Source: Arion vulgaris (lineage: Eukaryota > Mollusca > Gastropoda > Stylommatophora > Arionidae). Taken from it: a stretch of DNA of 64,000 nt. Where the stretch lies: positions 5,436,001-5,500,000 of the forward strand of contig CM036760.1 of assembly GCA_020796225.1 (NCBI GenBank), read 5' to 3'. How positions within the stretch are numbered: position 1 is the first letter of the stretch; each line of letters opens with the position of its first letter. Shown one piece after another: positions 21,261 through 32,600 of the stretch. A program made the position numbers and the translations under genes. Under the pieces are notes generated by a model that did not search any database, was not told the DNA's origin, and saw only the letters and a program-made list of their open reading frames with translations.

Positions 21261-22029
21261 AATCTATTCAGGAAATATATTGATTGTTCTACTTTGCACA
21301 CTGTTCTGTTGATCCTTGTCAAATAGTCCTTTGACTGGACATATACTGGTGGTTCTTCTTACTCCATGGGGATTATTCAGTCACATACTTTAGAGAGTTG
21401 TTCACTTTTTGGTAGGTCTGAGGTATGTCTATGAGGTCATTTAGTCTTGTGGATAAAACATCTTTTTAGTTGTCCCATTTATGGCTTTTTGAATCTTTCT
21501 TTTATTGAATGGCTTGACACACATAGGAACTTATCTGCTTATATCAGTACTTTTATATCACTATATTATCCAGATCTTGTAGTCATTCGTCCTATTATCT
21601 CTATCTCTACTACATGTGTTGATTTCATTGATTGTTATGAAGCTTCCAGTTTTCTGGTATCTCTTTCAAAGTTTAAGGATTGGTTTTTGTTCCCCTTGCT
21701 TTTCCACCTTACCTGCAACTTGGCCCTCTAAAATGTAGCCTTAACATGCAGTAGTCTTCTTCTTCTTTGTGTTTAGACCAATTTTAATCACTTGTGATTT
21801 GTTTGATCTTGCCAAAAACGTATCGTTGTACAGTTTAGGCCTAAACGCATTGACTTACGCTTAGGGCACATGCATCGTTCAGCCAACCTCCTTTGTGCTT
21901 CGACATGCATGTGATAACAGTGGTTCTATTCTTACCCAATTTGGGTCGTAACCACTGCAATGCAATAGCTATTCTGTGTTCTTGATATGTCTAGTCTATG
22001 TTCAAGTATTTCATGTCATTGTGCAGTTG
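21261..22029. other. No gene recognised
   Basis: T-rich sequence. The part at 21910-21990 (GTGGTTCTATTCTTACCC, AATTTGGG) is related to 24385-24425, so a small unnamed repeat is present. The rest is unassigned. Confidence 0.35.
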
Positions 22030-22370
22030 TCTAATTCACTATCATAAGATGTGCAGGCATTCAGATCCTCTAGGTATTGTTTCCTGTGCATTCTTCTAGA
22101 TAGAGCAAGGCAGGTGATATTGTTTCGACTCAGATTTGGACACAACAGACACCTACACAGACTAAAACTCGTTCCATCATCCACATGTGCATGAGCACAG
22201 ACATCACAAACAGCCGAACACATCCTGCAAGATTATCACCCGATGTCAACTGCAGAAAGAACACTGGCCAACAGAGACAGACATCCACACAAAGCTGTTT
22301 GGAAGCCTTGATGAACTAACAAACACAACAACATACATACATCTAGAGAATCAGACTCTGTGTAGACATT
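22030..22370 (+). pseudogene. Post-RNase H tail of a LINE
   Basis: One frame gives LFRLRFGHNRHLHRLKLVPS, then CACAQTSQTAEHILQDY. The RLRxGHxRxxxHxxR...C.C....TxEHxLxxC pattern is the zinc-binding tail that follows RNase H in many retrotransposons. A sister copy is at 58590-58745. Frameshifts are present. Confidence 0.7.
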
Positions 22371-22557
22371 GAACATTGGCAAACAAGAAGAAGATGTGCA
22401 TTCTGTAGTATGTATTTACTATATTCATCGACAACTTGATTTATATCTTTGTCTGCAGGAGATCTTTGCAAGTATACTGGTAAAAACTTGTCCACTGTCT
22501 ATTCTGTTTTTAATAATTCCAATTTGATAGAGTGTTAGCCTGTGTGTTGTTGGGACT

Positions 22558-22785
22558 CTCAAGGGGAGCAAAGAATAGTAACACTGCGACCTACAAGGCA
22601 TGTCGTAAGAGGTGACGGAGGTAGGGGCCTAGGAGTGCTACCCTAGTAAATAAAAAGCATCACAGAAATCAGATGTGCTCACCTACTTGAAGGCGCATAA
22701 CTGGCACAACATACAATCGCTTGTAGGCTCAGATCATATATAAATCACAAAGAGTGGCTGATATGGAGTGTTCGAAGAAGATGAT
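22558..22785 (+). repeat. SINE-like family C
   Basis: Nearly full length: GGGGAGCAAAGAATAGTAAC, GCTACCCTAGTAAATAA and GGCTGATATGGAGTGTTCG at the end. Confidence 0.85.
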
Positions 22786-22789
22786 AGTG

Positions 22790-23960
22790 TTGCTTTCTTT
22801 GATGAATTCATTTTCAAGAGTTAGAAAGACCTGTCAATGGTCACTGTCTCCAAGTTGTCTACAAATAACACCTATAATGTTTCCCTCCCGGTCTGGTGAC
22901 TGGAATGCAAAGTTTGGTGTAGAGGAGCTGTGCCATGATCTCGAATAGAAGGTTAGTTGGTCTATTGGCTATGGAACACAGATAAACCTGGTTTTATCAT
23001 GTTAGTTTTCATGCTCCTCATTCCTTCTGTCCATGTGATCATAGCTGTTATGTTTGGAAATAAGATGTAAGAAAGGCAGACAATAGACAACCTGGCAGAA
23101 ATAGTGGAAGTGAAAATACAAAGTCTGGACCAGTTAGAAAACATAAAATAATAACAATTACCAAATCATAGTTTAATTTTTAGAATTCAATACAAAGACA
23201 GAGTTATTACATTAACCAGTTCACTGTACTTATCATAAGTAAAAATGAACAATAAAAATATTACTAATATATAGTTTGTACGGTTATAATATATAGGCTA
23301 AACAAAATACATATAGACAAATATTAATCTAAGACAGTTCAGAATGATATAAGTGATTGCTAGATCTAAAATAGATCACCAGCTATTTGTTAATGAACAT
23401 GTGCATACGTTAACGGACTATTCAACATATTGTTTGCATAGTTCGAAAGTTTTAAAACAAACTATTTTATTGAAACAATTCCAAATGAATAATAATCATA
23501 AATAGGTTTATCATACGTCCCAATATGACTGGGACTGTCCCGATTTGAAGATATGTCCCAGCCATTTGGAAAAAATTTTAAAGTGCAGAATATAATATAG
23601 ATGAAGTAAAAAGTGCAGCATCGAAAAATGGCAATTAGGCAACTTGAAAACCCAACTTGAACAGGGCCTTATGCAGTGTTGCAAGTCAGTTGAGCAGCCG
23701 CAATCTTAGTTGAGTTCTGTCAGATTGCATAGGTTATTTACTCAAGTCGGTTTTGTTTTCGCAGTGTTGTCTCCTATTGATTTGTACTGTACATTAAATT
23801 TATTCCCCCAAATGCCAAAAGAAACTGTATTTACCGAGGAATTAAGAAAACATTATGTGTTTCTGAAAAAAAAAAGATTGTCGTCTTTATTTTGACAAAA
23901 TTAAATATTTTAAACGAAAGTTCACAGTAGTGATAAATATTAATAACTTTTAAATAATAA
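22790..23960. other. Unassigned AT-rich region with weak TE hints
   Basis: At 22890-22950 a frame reads SGDWNAKFGVEE, like the GDxNAxxG motif of LINE endonucleases, but nothing else supports it. At 23812-23895 the frame MPKETVFTEELRKHYVFLK resembles the start of BED-type hAT transposases. The rest holds nothing I can name. Confidence 0.3.
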
Positions 23961-23994
23961 CCCTTTTACTTGGCCATTTTTGTACCTACGGACG

Positions 23995-24140
23995 CATTTC
24001 ATAAAGGCCTTTTGGTCAAAATGTCACGGTGTACTGTTTTTTTTAAAATACTTTGTAAAACTACAGTACTTTGTTGTTATGTGTTTCGCCATTGCTATAT
24101 AGTTTTACTGCAGTCTTTTCTTCTATTGCAATGTATACTA
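23995..24140 (+). repeat. Interspersed repeat B, copy 1
   Basis: Inverted relative of 54400-54600 (-): both contain GGCCTTTTGGTCAAAATGT-like sequence, CTACAGTACTTT, GTTTCGCCATTGCTA and TACTGCAGTCTT. A partial third copy at 35075-35130 (+) has AAAACTACAGTACCTTTTA and TTTTTCGCCATT. Confidence 0.65.
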
Positions 24141-24330
24141 TAAAGGCTTGCGTCTTCAACTTCACCCTTTGCCCCTAGGGAGGCATAGGTCCACAACCAA
24201 AGCCTTTCAAGCCCGCCTATCCAAGGTGATCTTTTCCAGATCTCTCCACTATCTCCCCATTTTCTTACCATGAGTCGCTCCTTGCGGGGTCCTTCCATGG
24301 GTGGCAAGCTATGAATTTTCCTGGTTGGGT
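24115..24330 (-). pseudogene. LINE RT C-terminal tail
   Basis: Minus frame: MEGPRKERLMVRKWGDSGEI, KRSPWIGGLERLWLWTYASL then GAKGEVED. The same LRTYASLGAK ending occurs in the plus-strand copy at 30994-31406. Confidence 0.65.
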
Positions 24331-24454
24331 AGCTAGCCGAAGCCCAACCTCCTTAATTGTCTCTAACAACATGCGTGGCAGGCAACGGTGGTTCTATTCT
24401 TTAACACCCTAATTTGGGCCCAGAATCCACTCAGGCGACTATAAATGCTGTGCG

Positions 24455-24507
24455 TCAACATAAAGAAATACTGTGAGCCAATATATCAGCTCAGAAGGGT
24501 GAAAGGG
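24455..24507. mobile_element. Right end of a piggyBac-type element (fragment)
   Basis: ACTGTGAGCCAATATATCAG and CAGAAGGGTGAAAGGG match the right end of the TTAA-flanked element at 30902-31464. The flank is TTATAA, so the target site has decayed. The matching left end was not established. Confidence 0.5.
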
Positions 24508-25870
24508 TTATAATATGTTCAGTTAAGAGTAATTAAAAATTACTACATAATTGTAAACCAATCCATTACTTAACTTTTTTAAATCATAAGTACTTAGCTG
24601 AATTAACTTCTTTCTAAAATCGCATATAATGCGCGCACTTTCTGTTTCAAGCAAACTTCAAATTGTCCCGTTTTGAGAAAAAATATTACAGTAAGTCTAA
24701 TTATAAAAAGTATTCACTATGGACTATAATTTAAATCATAGCTGCATGAAATACTATATACACATGCATGCAAAGATAATGTAATAAAGTATTAGATATC
24801 TCATATTATTACAATTTAACATCACTTATCGTCTTTGATAATTTCTTCCAACTAATGCAGCATGCCCAGATATTAAATCTCTGGTAAAATACAGGAAGAA
24901 AATAATAAAACAGCAACCAATACATCTGGAGATTAAAAATAGAAAGTGATGATTAGTAGAGACACACAAATAAAACAACCTAACAATATCCGTCTTGACG
25001 TTCTTCGTTCGATTTCCAGTTGGAGTGGGATTTTCTGATTACAAACGGATCTCAAGTCGATCCAGTCTCAATTGGGTATAACAGAATTTTGCTGCAGTTT
25101 TCCTTATATCATAGAAATACTGGAAAGTAAAGGTAACCAGCATTATGTTGACCATATCACCCATTGTGTGCCGCTGGTCAAAGAAAAATATAAACCTAGC
25201 AACAAAATACCATATGATATGTTATTTTCTTAATATTTTTATAATCAGACATGCTCTAGACCGGAACTCACGGGAAAAGTAAAGAATGTGGAAATATGTC
25301 AAAGAACAGCAGAAGAGAAGACAAAATAAAACCAGATCGTTCTTGACAGAAATATGAAGATGGTTCTATAAAATGTCTGTACAGAATGACAGTTACAGTT
25401 CAAAGTTCCATAGGAAACATGGTGGATTATTTCTATGATTAAATAACAGACTAATTGACAAGATATTGTTAGTTTTACTGCATGGAATCACATGAAAAAA
25501 ACAAATTAATGTAAAGCCACACTGGTAAGAAAGCCAGTTATAAATTTGTACGGAATGATTGACAGCAAAAATGAAGCTATACACTATAATAAGATGCTGA
25601 AAATAAAAGTACAATATAATAAGATGCTGAAATTATTATTTGTGAATGATGCAATTACTGGATTTCATAGTTTCACAATAAGTAAGATTTTGTAATTGGT
25701 AATATAAATATATTCAGAGCATTGAAACAGGACCTAATCTTAATCACCAGAAGAGGTCCCAACAAACATGTAGTGCTTGTATTTAGTTTCTTAACACTCT
25801 AAAACAGAGTCACAAGTCCCAAGTGTAATTCTTCGCTTAAAAAAATATTTTTAAATCTGAAATTTAAGTT
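24508..25870. other. No gene recognised; SINE remnant inside
   Basis: AT-rich. At 25005-25195 the body of tRNA-SINE family 3 is present (TCAATTGGGTATAACAG, GCATTATGTTGACCATATCA, GTGCCGCTGGTCAAAGAAAA). A tandem of ~24 bp (ACAATATAATAAGATGCTGA) occurs at 25583-25635. Confidence 0.4.
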
Positions 25871-25945
25871 TTAATTATTACTCTTATCTTCTTCCTCTGC
25901 TTTGTGTTCGTTCTTATCAACCAAATTTACCACTAATTGTGATAT
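25871..25945 (-). CDS. Candidate terminal exon of an unidentified gene
   Basis: A splice acceptor ending AACCACAG at 25946 is followed by an open frame ISQLVVNLVDKNEHKAEE and a lysine/serine/asparagine end with a TAA at 25871-25873. It begins in phase 0, matching the phase in which the exon at 26472-26562 ends. I do not recognise the protein. It is short, so chance is possible. Confidence 0.35.
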   Translation of the reverse strand: MSQLVVNLVDKNEHKAEEEDKSNN

Positions 25946-26471
25946 CTGTGGTTTGCACAGAGAACATGAATATATTGCACCCTGGTTCATAGGCATCTAA
26001 GCATGTAGAACAGGCGCATCCGAATAATGTGGTCCTATTTATATTAATTAATGTTGTCATTAATGTTTCACCCCCCACACTTCTATAAAGAAGTAAATGG
26101 TGGAACAGAAGAAGAAAAAATAAGAAAATGTTGTCATTTTGAGGATATAACACTAGCAGAGAAATAAACTAATTACCCTATATCTCATTGCCTTATACAG
26201 TTGCACCAGTCAGCATGAAGCCTTTCCGCAGCATTTGTAGTGTCCTTCAGTGTAGTGATGTTACAGTTATCTTCATATTTTATTTAACTGCACAAACAAA
26301 GCAGACAATCAAGAGTTAATATGACATATTTAAAAAACCAAAAAACAATAAGAATATATTACAACAATAGCATCAAATATCTTATAGAGATATTACCTAT
26401 CTCAAAAATCAAATGACATTACAATAAAAGGAATGGAATATTTTAACCAAAAAAATATATTTTACATTTAC

Positions 26472-26562
26472 TGTATCTTCTTCTTCTGCAATATCACTAG
26501 GTTGGAAATCTTTAATAAAGGCCACCGCCTGGTTCAGATTTTTGACCACGTCATACAGTTGT
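26472..26562 (-). CDS. Candidate internal exon of an unidentified gene
   Basis: Frame QLYDVVKNLNQAVAFIKDF then QPSDIAEEEDT, ending before GTAAATG (donor). The acceptor CTTCCAAG has a poor pyrimidine tract. It looks like a helical protein segment with natural composition, unlike the surrounding AT-rich noise. It ends in phase 0, compatible with the candidate last exon at 25871-25945. Identity unknown. Confidence 0.35.
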
Positions 26563-28104
26563 CTTGGAAGTTTGTGTATGTTAACAATCTTTATCGTTTA
26601 CATTCACCATATAAATCAGAACAAAAGATATATGCCAGAAATCAAGAACATTAAATATGTCATAAATCAAAAGAGAAGAATCATCAAGAAAAAAATGAAA
26701 GCAATGGAAACCAGATTTCTTCCACAAAGCACTAGGTACTATATAGGTTAACAAACGAGCGTTGTAACGTGACTACAACACACAACTCTTGCCTGTAGCC
26801 AAGCAGTAGAATGCACAGCAACTAAAAAAAAGGTTGCATCACCTCACTGGCAGTTAAACCAGGTGAAGGTAGAAGATGGGTCTCACACCATCGGTAAGTT
26901 AGACCCTGTCTATCTATGCATGTGAAGACTGGATCTGTCTGACTTCACGGATGAGGCCACTAGCTGGCTCAACAGGTAGAAAGGTGGACTCAGCAGAAGG
27001 GTGTGGACTATATAGAGTATAGAGCATGGCAAGGCACGTAGAAAGCTTTAGTGATCCACTGCATCTGGTATTATCTCCAGTCGTGTCTAGACTTGTCTTG
27101 CCACTGGATACAGATAATCCTGGATGATGAATAATGCAACTTTTCTCACTACTTGAACGTTGCTTTTATATTGTATACTTTAGTTAGCAATGATCTGATA
27201 TGTTCAATCATCTATGGTAATTTTCCATTTATATCATATTTCTTAATGTCCATATTATGCATATTGTTACATACTGGGTATACATGAAAAAATTTACATA
27301 AAAAAATGCTCGATATGTACATACAAAATCATAGATACATACAAAAATAGCCATGATTAAAAAATGGAAATGTTTACAGTGTAGATCAAATAACATTCAT
27401 TAATAACAAAACAAAAGAGATATTCATTATTAGTATTCAGCTTGTAGTTTCAAGGGGCTTATGGAAGTACCAATGATTCAGCTCACTCCTTGAAGAAAAG
27501 AATCATAAAATATCACATATTTCAAAGTTTATTCAACACAAATTAATATTCAATCTAATATTTTAGCTAGCAATAATTCTTAAGAAATAACTCTTTCCGT
27601 ATGCAGTTATTTCCTCAGTTTTACACGGTTAATTCAAGGGAGGCTAAAAAGCATTTTTTTAAAAAGTAACATATATAGACATATATATATCTTAATATAT
27701 ACTAATTTGAAGAAAACTGGACAACCTATTAGAATAACAAGGTTGAAAATTAGCAGAAGTAAAAACAGTAGAAGTAAAACTAGAAAGACTTGTATAAAGG
27801 GAAACAACTCTAATGGCGCGGTGTACAGTGAATGGCGTTCAACGGGAATACATGGTGGCGTAGTGTGAGGCAATTAGCGTGGAAAGGGATAATAAGATAA
27901 AATCAATTAATTTTAAAAGTTAAATTTAATTTGATAAGCAAGTCATACATCCAAATTTACTTCTTAAAAAAATCTGGTTTTTAAGCATGTAATTTGAGTT
28001 TAAAGTATATCAGCAAGTAAAGTTGATTCAATAAAGATGGCAAATATGATTGGTAAAATAGCAGGAACCTGGAGTCAAACATAGTGTTGCTAGAAATGAA
28101 CACC
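26563..28104. other. AT-rich region without recognised elements
   Basis: At 27430-27488 (-) a good acceptor (TTCTTTTCTTCAAG) precedes a 17-codon frame ending in a stop (NHWYFHKPLETTS), which could be another terminal exon but does not fit the phase of its neighbours. Nothing else is supported. Confidence 0.25.
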
Positions 28105-28250
28105 AATCAAAGATGTTTCATTAATCAACACAGGGCTGAACCTGTCTGTTGTGTGTTGATAGATAAACTGAAGATAAGATCGGAGTCCTTATTGACTTGT
28201 TCCATGTGCAATGAAGATGATCTAATAACTAACAGAATCTAAAATGAAGA
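28105..28250 (+). pseudogene. RNase H LINE terminal domain, 3' piece
   Basis: The end of the frame reads LKIRSESLLTCSMCNEDD, matching EHLWTCPECNED of the better copy at 19925-20216. The rest is degraded. Confidence 0.5.
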
Positions 28251-28377
28251 CGGCATCAAATTTTTAAAACAATTCAAATGAGACATAAAAACATGTAGTG
28301 CACATTCATGTTATGAAGTATATTAAGGCAAGTATTTGTTTTTAAAATATTGGCTTAAAATGTTATAAACAACATAC

Positions 28378-28427
28378 TTCCAGTGTATTTAATTTCTCTG
28401 GTGTCTCTATCAATATAGAGACATGCT
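28378..28427 (-). CDS. Candidate small internal exon, unidentified
   Basis: A 50-bp exon with acceptor TTTGCCTTCTAG and donor GAA|GTATGT encodes HVSILIETPEKLNTLE. Both splice sites are good. Its phase at the 3' side (0) does not match the exon at 26472-26562, so if both are real an exon between them has been missed or they belong to different genes. Confidence 0.3.
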
Positions 28428-28674
28428 CTAGAAGGCAAACCTCTTTGCAGCAAACATAAACTAAATCACAAATGAAGTTTATTACAATGGGTGTCTTTAA
28501 AATAAAATATAACTCTAAATAACTTTAAAAAATCAATATTACAATAAAACTGAAAAATCACATGTAAATTATAAATTGATTAAACCTGGTTTAGAATTGA
28601 TGTCATCGAACAAGGTACTCATCCCACTTAAACTGATTAAACCTGGTTTAGAATCGACATCACTAAGAATGGTA

Positions 28675-28775
28675 CTCATTACACCTAATCCCTGTCTCTC
28701 TTGTGTCTTTCTAACGCCAGTTGGGGTATAGCCCCTCACCCAAATCTTCCTATCTTTAGCCATCTCTTGCAACTT
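28675..28775 (-). pseudogene. LINE RT tail
   Basis: Minus frame QEMAKDRKIWVRGYTPTGV, the RDRxxWxxxxxxLxPTG end of LINE proteins. The next sequence (28575-28675) holds a ~50-bp tandem duplication (ACCTGGTTTAGAATYGA). Confidence 0.55.
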
Positions 28776-28828
28776 TTGGGTAGAAATAAACTATTGGTTA
28801 ACCAAATAGTCCAAAAAAAGACTGGTAA

Positions 28829-29135
28829 CCTGGGCAGATGACGCTCAACATCCCGGAAGGGAAGGTTGTCTAAGGGTAGCTACCAAAAAGAAAGTAGCAA
28901 CCTGCTGCCTTACAGGTCGGCTGGGGACAGCCAAATGCTGACGGAGAGCGAACCCAGTAAACACGGGCTAAAACCGGACACATCGCTGAAGGATAAGCAC
29001 CAGAGCTCCAAATAGCGCTGAAGATGTGAAGAAACCCACCCATGCTAAGGCTGCATGAATCAGATTTTCACATGAATGAGATTTATGGGGAAATCGGGTA
29101 CAACAGTATAAGGGTGATCACGAGAGAGAATATTG
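28829..29135 (+). repeat. Interspersed repeat A, copy 2
   Basis: Shares CTGGGCAGATGACGCTCA, GGAGAGCGAACCCAGTAAAC and GAAGGATAAGCACC with 519-796, and ends GTGATCACGAGAG like the end of that copy. No clear target duplication remains. Confidence 0.75.
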
Positions 29136-29372
29136 GTTCAGCAATATCATAAACAAAAAAACTAAATTATGCATAAGTACAAGATATTAACATTTTTTAA
29201 ACTTGAGAGTTTATCCAAACTCAGGTAATAAATCTTATAATCTCATCCACTGATATCTGGTATCCTGTCTGATAGATCCCATCCTATCTTACCCCCACAA
29301 CTGACTCATACTGTCAGTAAACATTTGCATGTACATTAAAAAACATATTTTAAAAATCGAATCTTAACTATG

Positions 29373-29612
29373 AAATCGTGGCATATCCTTTACAAGACGC
29401 ATCCATCAACCACAGTAGCGAGTGTTGATTTGCTAGGCACCACTTATACATTCAGTAGTTTGTCATTGCTTACTGAACGGTTAGGTCTATTGTTATCGTT
29501 CGTAAAAATCTAAGGGAATTAATTTGCTTCCAACCTTGCCTACCGTGGAGTTTGAACCAGGCACGCTTGGGTTGTGATAGAGTTCACTACCGTTTAAACT
29601 GCAGACGCTCAC
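29373..29612 (-). repeat. tRNA-SINE family 1
   Basis: Reverse-strand copy. Box B appears as GAGTTTGAACCAGG on the plus strand, the tail as CGTGGCATATCCTTTAC. Confidence 0.75.
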
Positions 29613-30900
29613 CATCATATTTTAACTATGCATCTAGTAATAATCACACGTTTTTAAACCTGTAACACTTAAATACATTATTTTGGGTAGAATACTTTTT
29701 TTAATTGCGTAACTCTGGTGAAAAACTCATCTTGTCTATAATGTACAATGAGACATAATCGTCTTTAGTATTCAAAAAGTTTAGACTGAAAAGTTGGGAA
29801 AGCATGTGACTACATTAGATGCTTTTGTGTTTGCAGAGTTGAATAACAATAAATTAGCGGAGGAAATAATATAAGGATATGATTTGAGTAATATTTGTAA
29901 AAAATAAACGCAGATGAAGCTTAATTGTTCTTCTTCTTATCATTTGTTCGCTATGAATTCAGGCGTAGTCATGGTGCCTGGTATGATGCTTCTTATTGAT
30001 TTTTGCGAAGGCGCTTCTTTGTTCAACTTACGTTGTGACTCAACAGTCTTGTGGGCTTTTTTGCCTCTTTGGCTCAATATAATGCACTGCACAACAGTCT
30101 GTGATTTCCTGTCTACCACGGGTGAATATTTAACTAATTGGGGAAGATTTGGTAGGAATAAAATTTTGCCCATGAAGTGGTTTTACGGCCTGTTCTTTTA
30201 AATGTCAATTGCCAAGAGATCTTTTACATGTTCAACTTTAACTCATCACCTACATTATATCGTCCATCTATAACAGGACTAGGCACTTGAACTCACCCAT
30301 GTTACATTGTCAATCTCCATCAGGACAAGGCACTTAAGCTCACCTATTCTAAGATCAAGGATCACTAGAAAAAAACTAGATTGCTTCATAATGGACAAGA
30401 GCCTAGTACTTTTGAAGTGTGAAGTGAACACCATACCTAAATGCCAAAGAGTCCCTACATTTTAAATGTAAAGTATTATAACTGCAGTTTCAAAAGTTCT
30501 GCTACTGTTGTATTGTCTATCTCTTCTCATTATTTGTTTTTATTTCAGTTGATAGAACAATAACATAATTAATAACAAAAGTGCTCATCATATGAAGACC
30601 AGCAAAAGTGTATGCAAAAGACAAAGTACAAATTTGTCATGTGGGCATCTGAAATTGCATGCTTTTGTCATGTGGGCATCTGAAATTGTATGCCAAAAAA
30701 AAGAGTACTAATTTGTCATGGATCTTCATGCACAAGTTATCAGGTCTGAATACATTATTTGAGAGCTCGACAGGTCGTTGAATCTAAATCCCTCATCTAA
30801 TGCCTTGGTGGTGATGTTGAATAGGAAGAAGAGTTGAGGATGAATTTCAGTGTATGGTATTTGTATCCCCCCAGGAGCCTAACATATCTATGCAGTATTA
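29613..30900. other. Unassigned; possible HTH remnant at 29940-30173
   Basis: The minus frame at 29940-30173 contains SQRGKKAHKTVESQRKL and APSQKSIRSIIPG, which loosely resembles a helix-turn-helix at the start of some transposases. A near-duplicate pair CATGTGGGCATCTGAAATTG lies at 30638-30690. Nothing firmer is seen. Confidence 0.3.
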
Positions 30901-30901
30901 A

Positions 30902-31464
30902 CTCTTTCAGTCAATATTTTTTTACCTCTGTATGCTCTTATATTGCAAGGTAAACTGAATTAGCAAGTGTACTGGCTTTGCATCAAATGTCAAGGCTGTC
31001 CTTCTATATGGAGAGGAGACATGGAGAACAACTAAGGAGAACATAAAAAAATTGCAGACATTTGTCAATAGATGCCTGCGCAGGATACTCCATCTGCGAT
31101 GGTATGATAGGACTACAAACAGGGATAGAACAGGACAACGACAGGTGGAACAAGAGATGAGGAGCAGAAGGTGGCAATGGATAGGAAAAACACAGAGAAA
31201 CCCTAATAGCATCACAAGACTGGTTCTCGATGGAACCCCCAAGGCAATAGAGATAGAGGAAGACCCAGGAACACCTGGAGACAGGAGTTAGAGACGGAAT
31301 GCAATAAAATGGGGAGAGAGATCTGGAAAAGATGGCCTTGGATAGGCCAGCTTGGAAGGCCTTGGTTACGGACCTATGCTTCCCTAGGGGCGAAGAAGAA
31401 GACTGACTTTGCATCATGTCAAAAATACAGTGAGCCCGTATATCATCTCAGAAGAGCGAAAGGG
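30902..31464. mobile_element. piggyBac-type MITE carrying a LINE insertion
   Basis: TTAA at 30898-30901 and 31465-31468. Left end CTCTTTCAGTCAATA; right end, read inward, CCCTTTCGCTCTTCTGAG. Inside, the LINE piece 30994-31406 is flanked by CTTTGCATCAAATGTCAA (30976-30993) and CTTTGCATCATGTCAA (31407-31422), a target duplication with a 2-base indel. Without the LINE the MITE would be about 135 bp. Confidence 0.75.
30994..31406 (+). pseudogene. 5'-truncated LINE inserted in a MITE
   Basis: Encodes KLQTFVNRCLRRILHLRW, MRSRRWQWIGKTQR, GRPRNTWRQELETECNKMG and LRTYASLGAKKK across frames. Ends in GAAGAAGAAGA. Flanked by the duplication described for the MITE. Confidence 0.8.
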
Positions 31465-31481
31465 TTAAGTTAGTTTGTCTA

Positions 31482-31487
31482 TTTATT
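31482..31487 (-). terminator. ZNFX1: Poly(A) signal of the ZNFX1-like gene
   Basis: AATAAA on the minus strand (TTTATT on plus), about 110 bases after the TAG of the last exon. It lies just outside the MITE boundary. Confidence 0.6.
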
Positions 31488-31595
31488 TTGAAGGCATTAT
31501 TTGTAAATGTCACATATCTCATATCAATGTACACAACTGATCATAATGTCTGACTGGTATATGACTGTTTTTTAACAATGAACACAATTTACATA

Positions 31596-31697
31596 CTAAT
31601 CCTCTGTTTCATCTGTATCAGAGCTCACTTCAGGTAGCCTTGTTGAATGGGCATTCATATCATGGTGGTCACTTTGCTGAATAATTGTGATTAGGTC
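31596..31697 (-). CDS. ZNFX1: ZNFX1-like, probable last coding exon
   Basis: A strong acceptor (TTCTTCTTTCTCATCAAG) is followed by an open phase-0 frame DLITIIQQSDHHDMNAHS, then RLPEVSSDTDETED and TAG. The giant exon ends in phase 0 at a consensus donor, so the reading phases agree. An AATAAA follows about 110 bases on. The acidic tail is unlike vertebrate ZNFX1, which ends after an RZ-type zinc finger; no such finger is found between the two exons. An additional exon further left remains possible. Confidence 0.6.
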   Translation of the reverse strand, partial: DLITIIQQSDHHDMNAHSTRLPEVSSDTDETED

Positions 31698-31857
31698 CTT
31701 GATGAGAAAGAAGAATGTAAAACATGTTTAAATACATGCATGTTTATTTATTTTATTTACATACAAAGATATTTTGTGTACAATGGTGACATATGTAAAT
31801 GTATTGTTACAATGTTTGTCAAGAATGGTTAAATTTAATATGATAATACTTTCATAT

Positions 31858-32155
31858 CTAAGGTGTTGAATGAGATCAAGAGACAGAGAAAGCTTTTCAT
31901 CAATATAAGAAAGAGGCAGTCATCATTTGTCTGGCATGTGATGAGGAGGGAGGTTTAGAACACATTGTGACAACCGGTAAAATCAAGGGTAGATGAGATA
32001 GAGGAAAGAGAGAGAATATTATGGATAGCCTGACTTCATGGCACTGTAGAGCGTCAACATCTGAATTGATAGCAAACACCAAAGACAGAGATTTGTGGAG
32101 ATCCATGATCGCCTATGCCAGCTGGCATGGCAACTGATGATGATGAATACTCCCA
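31858..32155 (+). pseudogene. LINE RT C-terminal fragment
   Basis: Frames include QSSFVWHVMRRE, GLEHIVTTGKIKGR, ERILWIA and DLWRSMIAYASWHGN, the usual end of one LINE lineage. Frame-broken. Confidence 0.7.
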
Positions 32156-32345
32156 TAAAAAGACATAAAGGGCTGGAGAAGACCATCATGGATGGAGGCA
32201 TACCGGCAAAGAGAGGAAGAGGAGGACCACAGAGACGATGGATTCAGGATGTAACTGATTGTTTGAACATGACGGCTGCAGAGGCGGGACATCTGGCTTA
32301 TGAGAGAGAGAAATTTCTGAGAACTATTGGGGTGGCAAAGTTCTG
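32156..32345 (+). pseudogene. LINE RT C-terminal fragment, second lineage
   Basis: GLEKTIMDGGIPAKRGRGG, PQRRWIQDVTDCLNMTAAEA and GHLAYEREKFLRTI. A sister copy is at 52880-53065 (+). Confidence 0.75.
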
Positions 32346-32600
32346 CTCAGGACTTGTACAACATGTAATTCCAAACTCCTTAAATTGTTGGGCTGATTAA
32401 ACGTCACTTTTAGCATCCTCATCCAACAGTAGGTCACCAAGAGGCCAAAACCTTCCCCTATCCATCCTAAACTCTCAGACGATCAATGCTTTTGATACAA
32501 GCCTGCCCGTTCTCTCATTGCCACGAACACCCACATGCACAGGACAGTAAACCATGTGAGTCTCTGGAGGTTGGAATCTCATGGCAACTAATATGATGCC
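32335..32600 (-). pseudogene. RNase H LINE end (minus copy of an inverted pair)
   Basis: Minus frames: MVYCPVHVGVRGNERTGRL, then LLLDEDAKSDV and FKEFGITCC. It abuts a plus-strand copy of the same region (32575-33060), forming a tail-to-tail or head-to-head inverted pair. Confidence 0.65.

Noticed and set aside
29914..30201. 95-codon plus-strand ORF
   Set aside because: Composition and the lack of splice sites, domain or codon signal give no support; the opposite strand has a faint transposase-like HTH.
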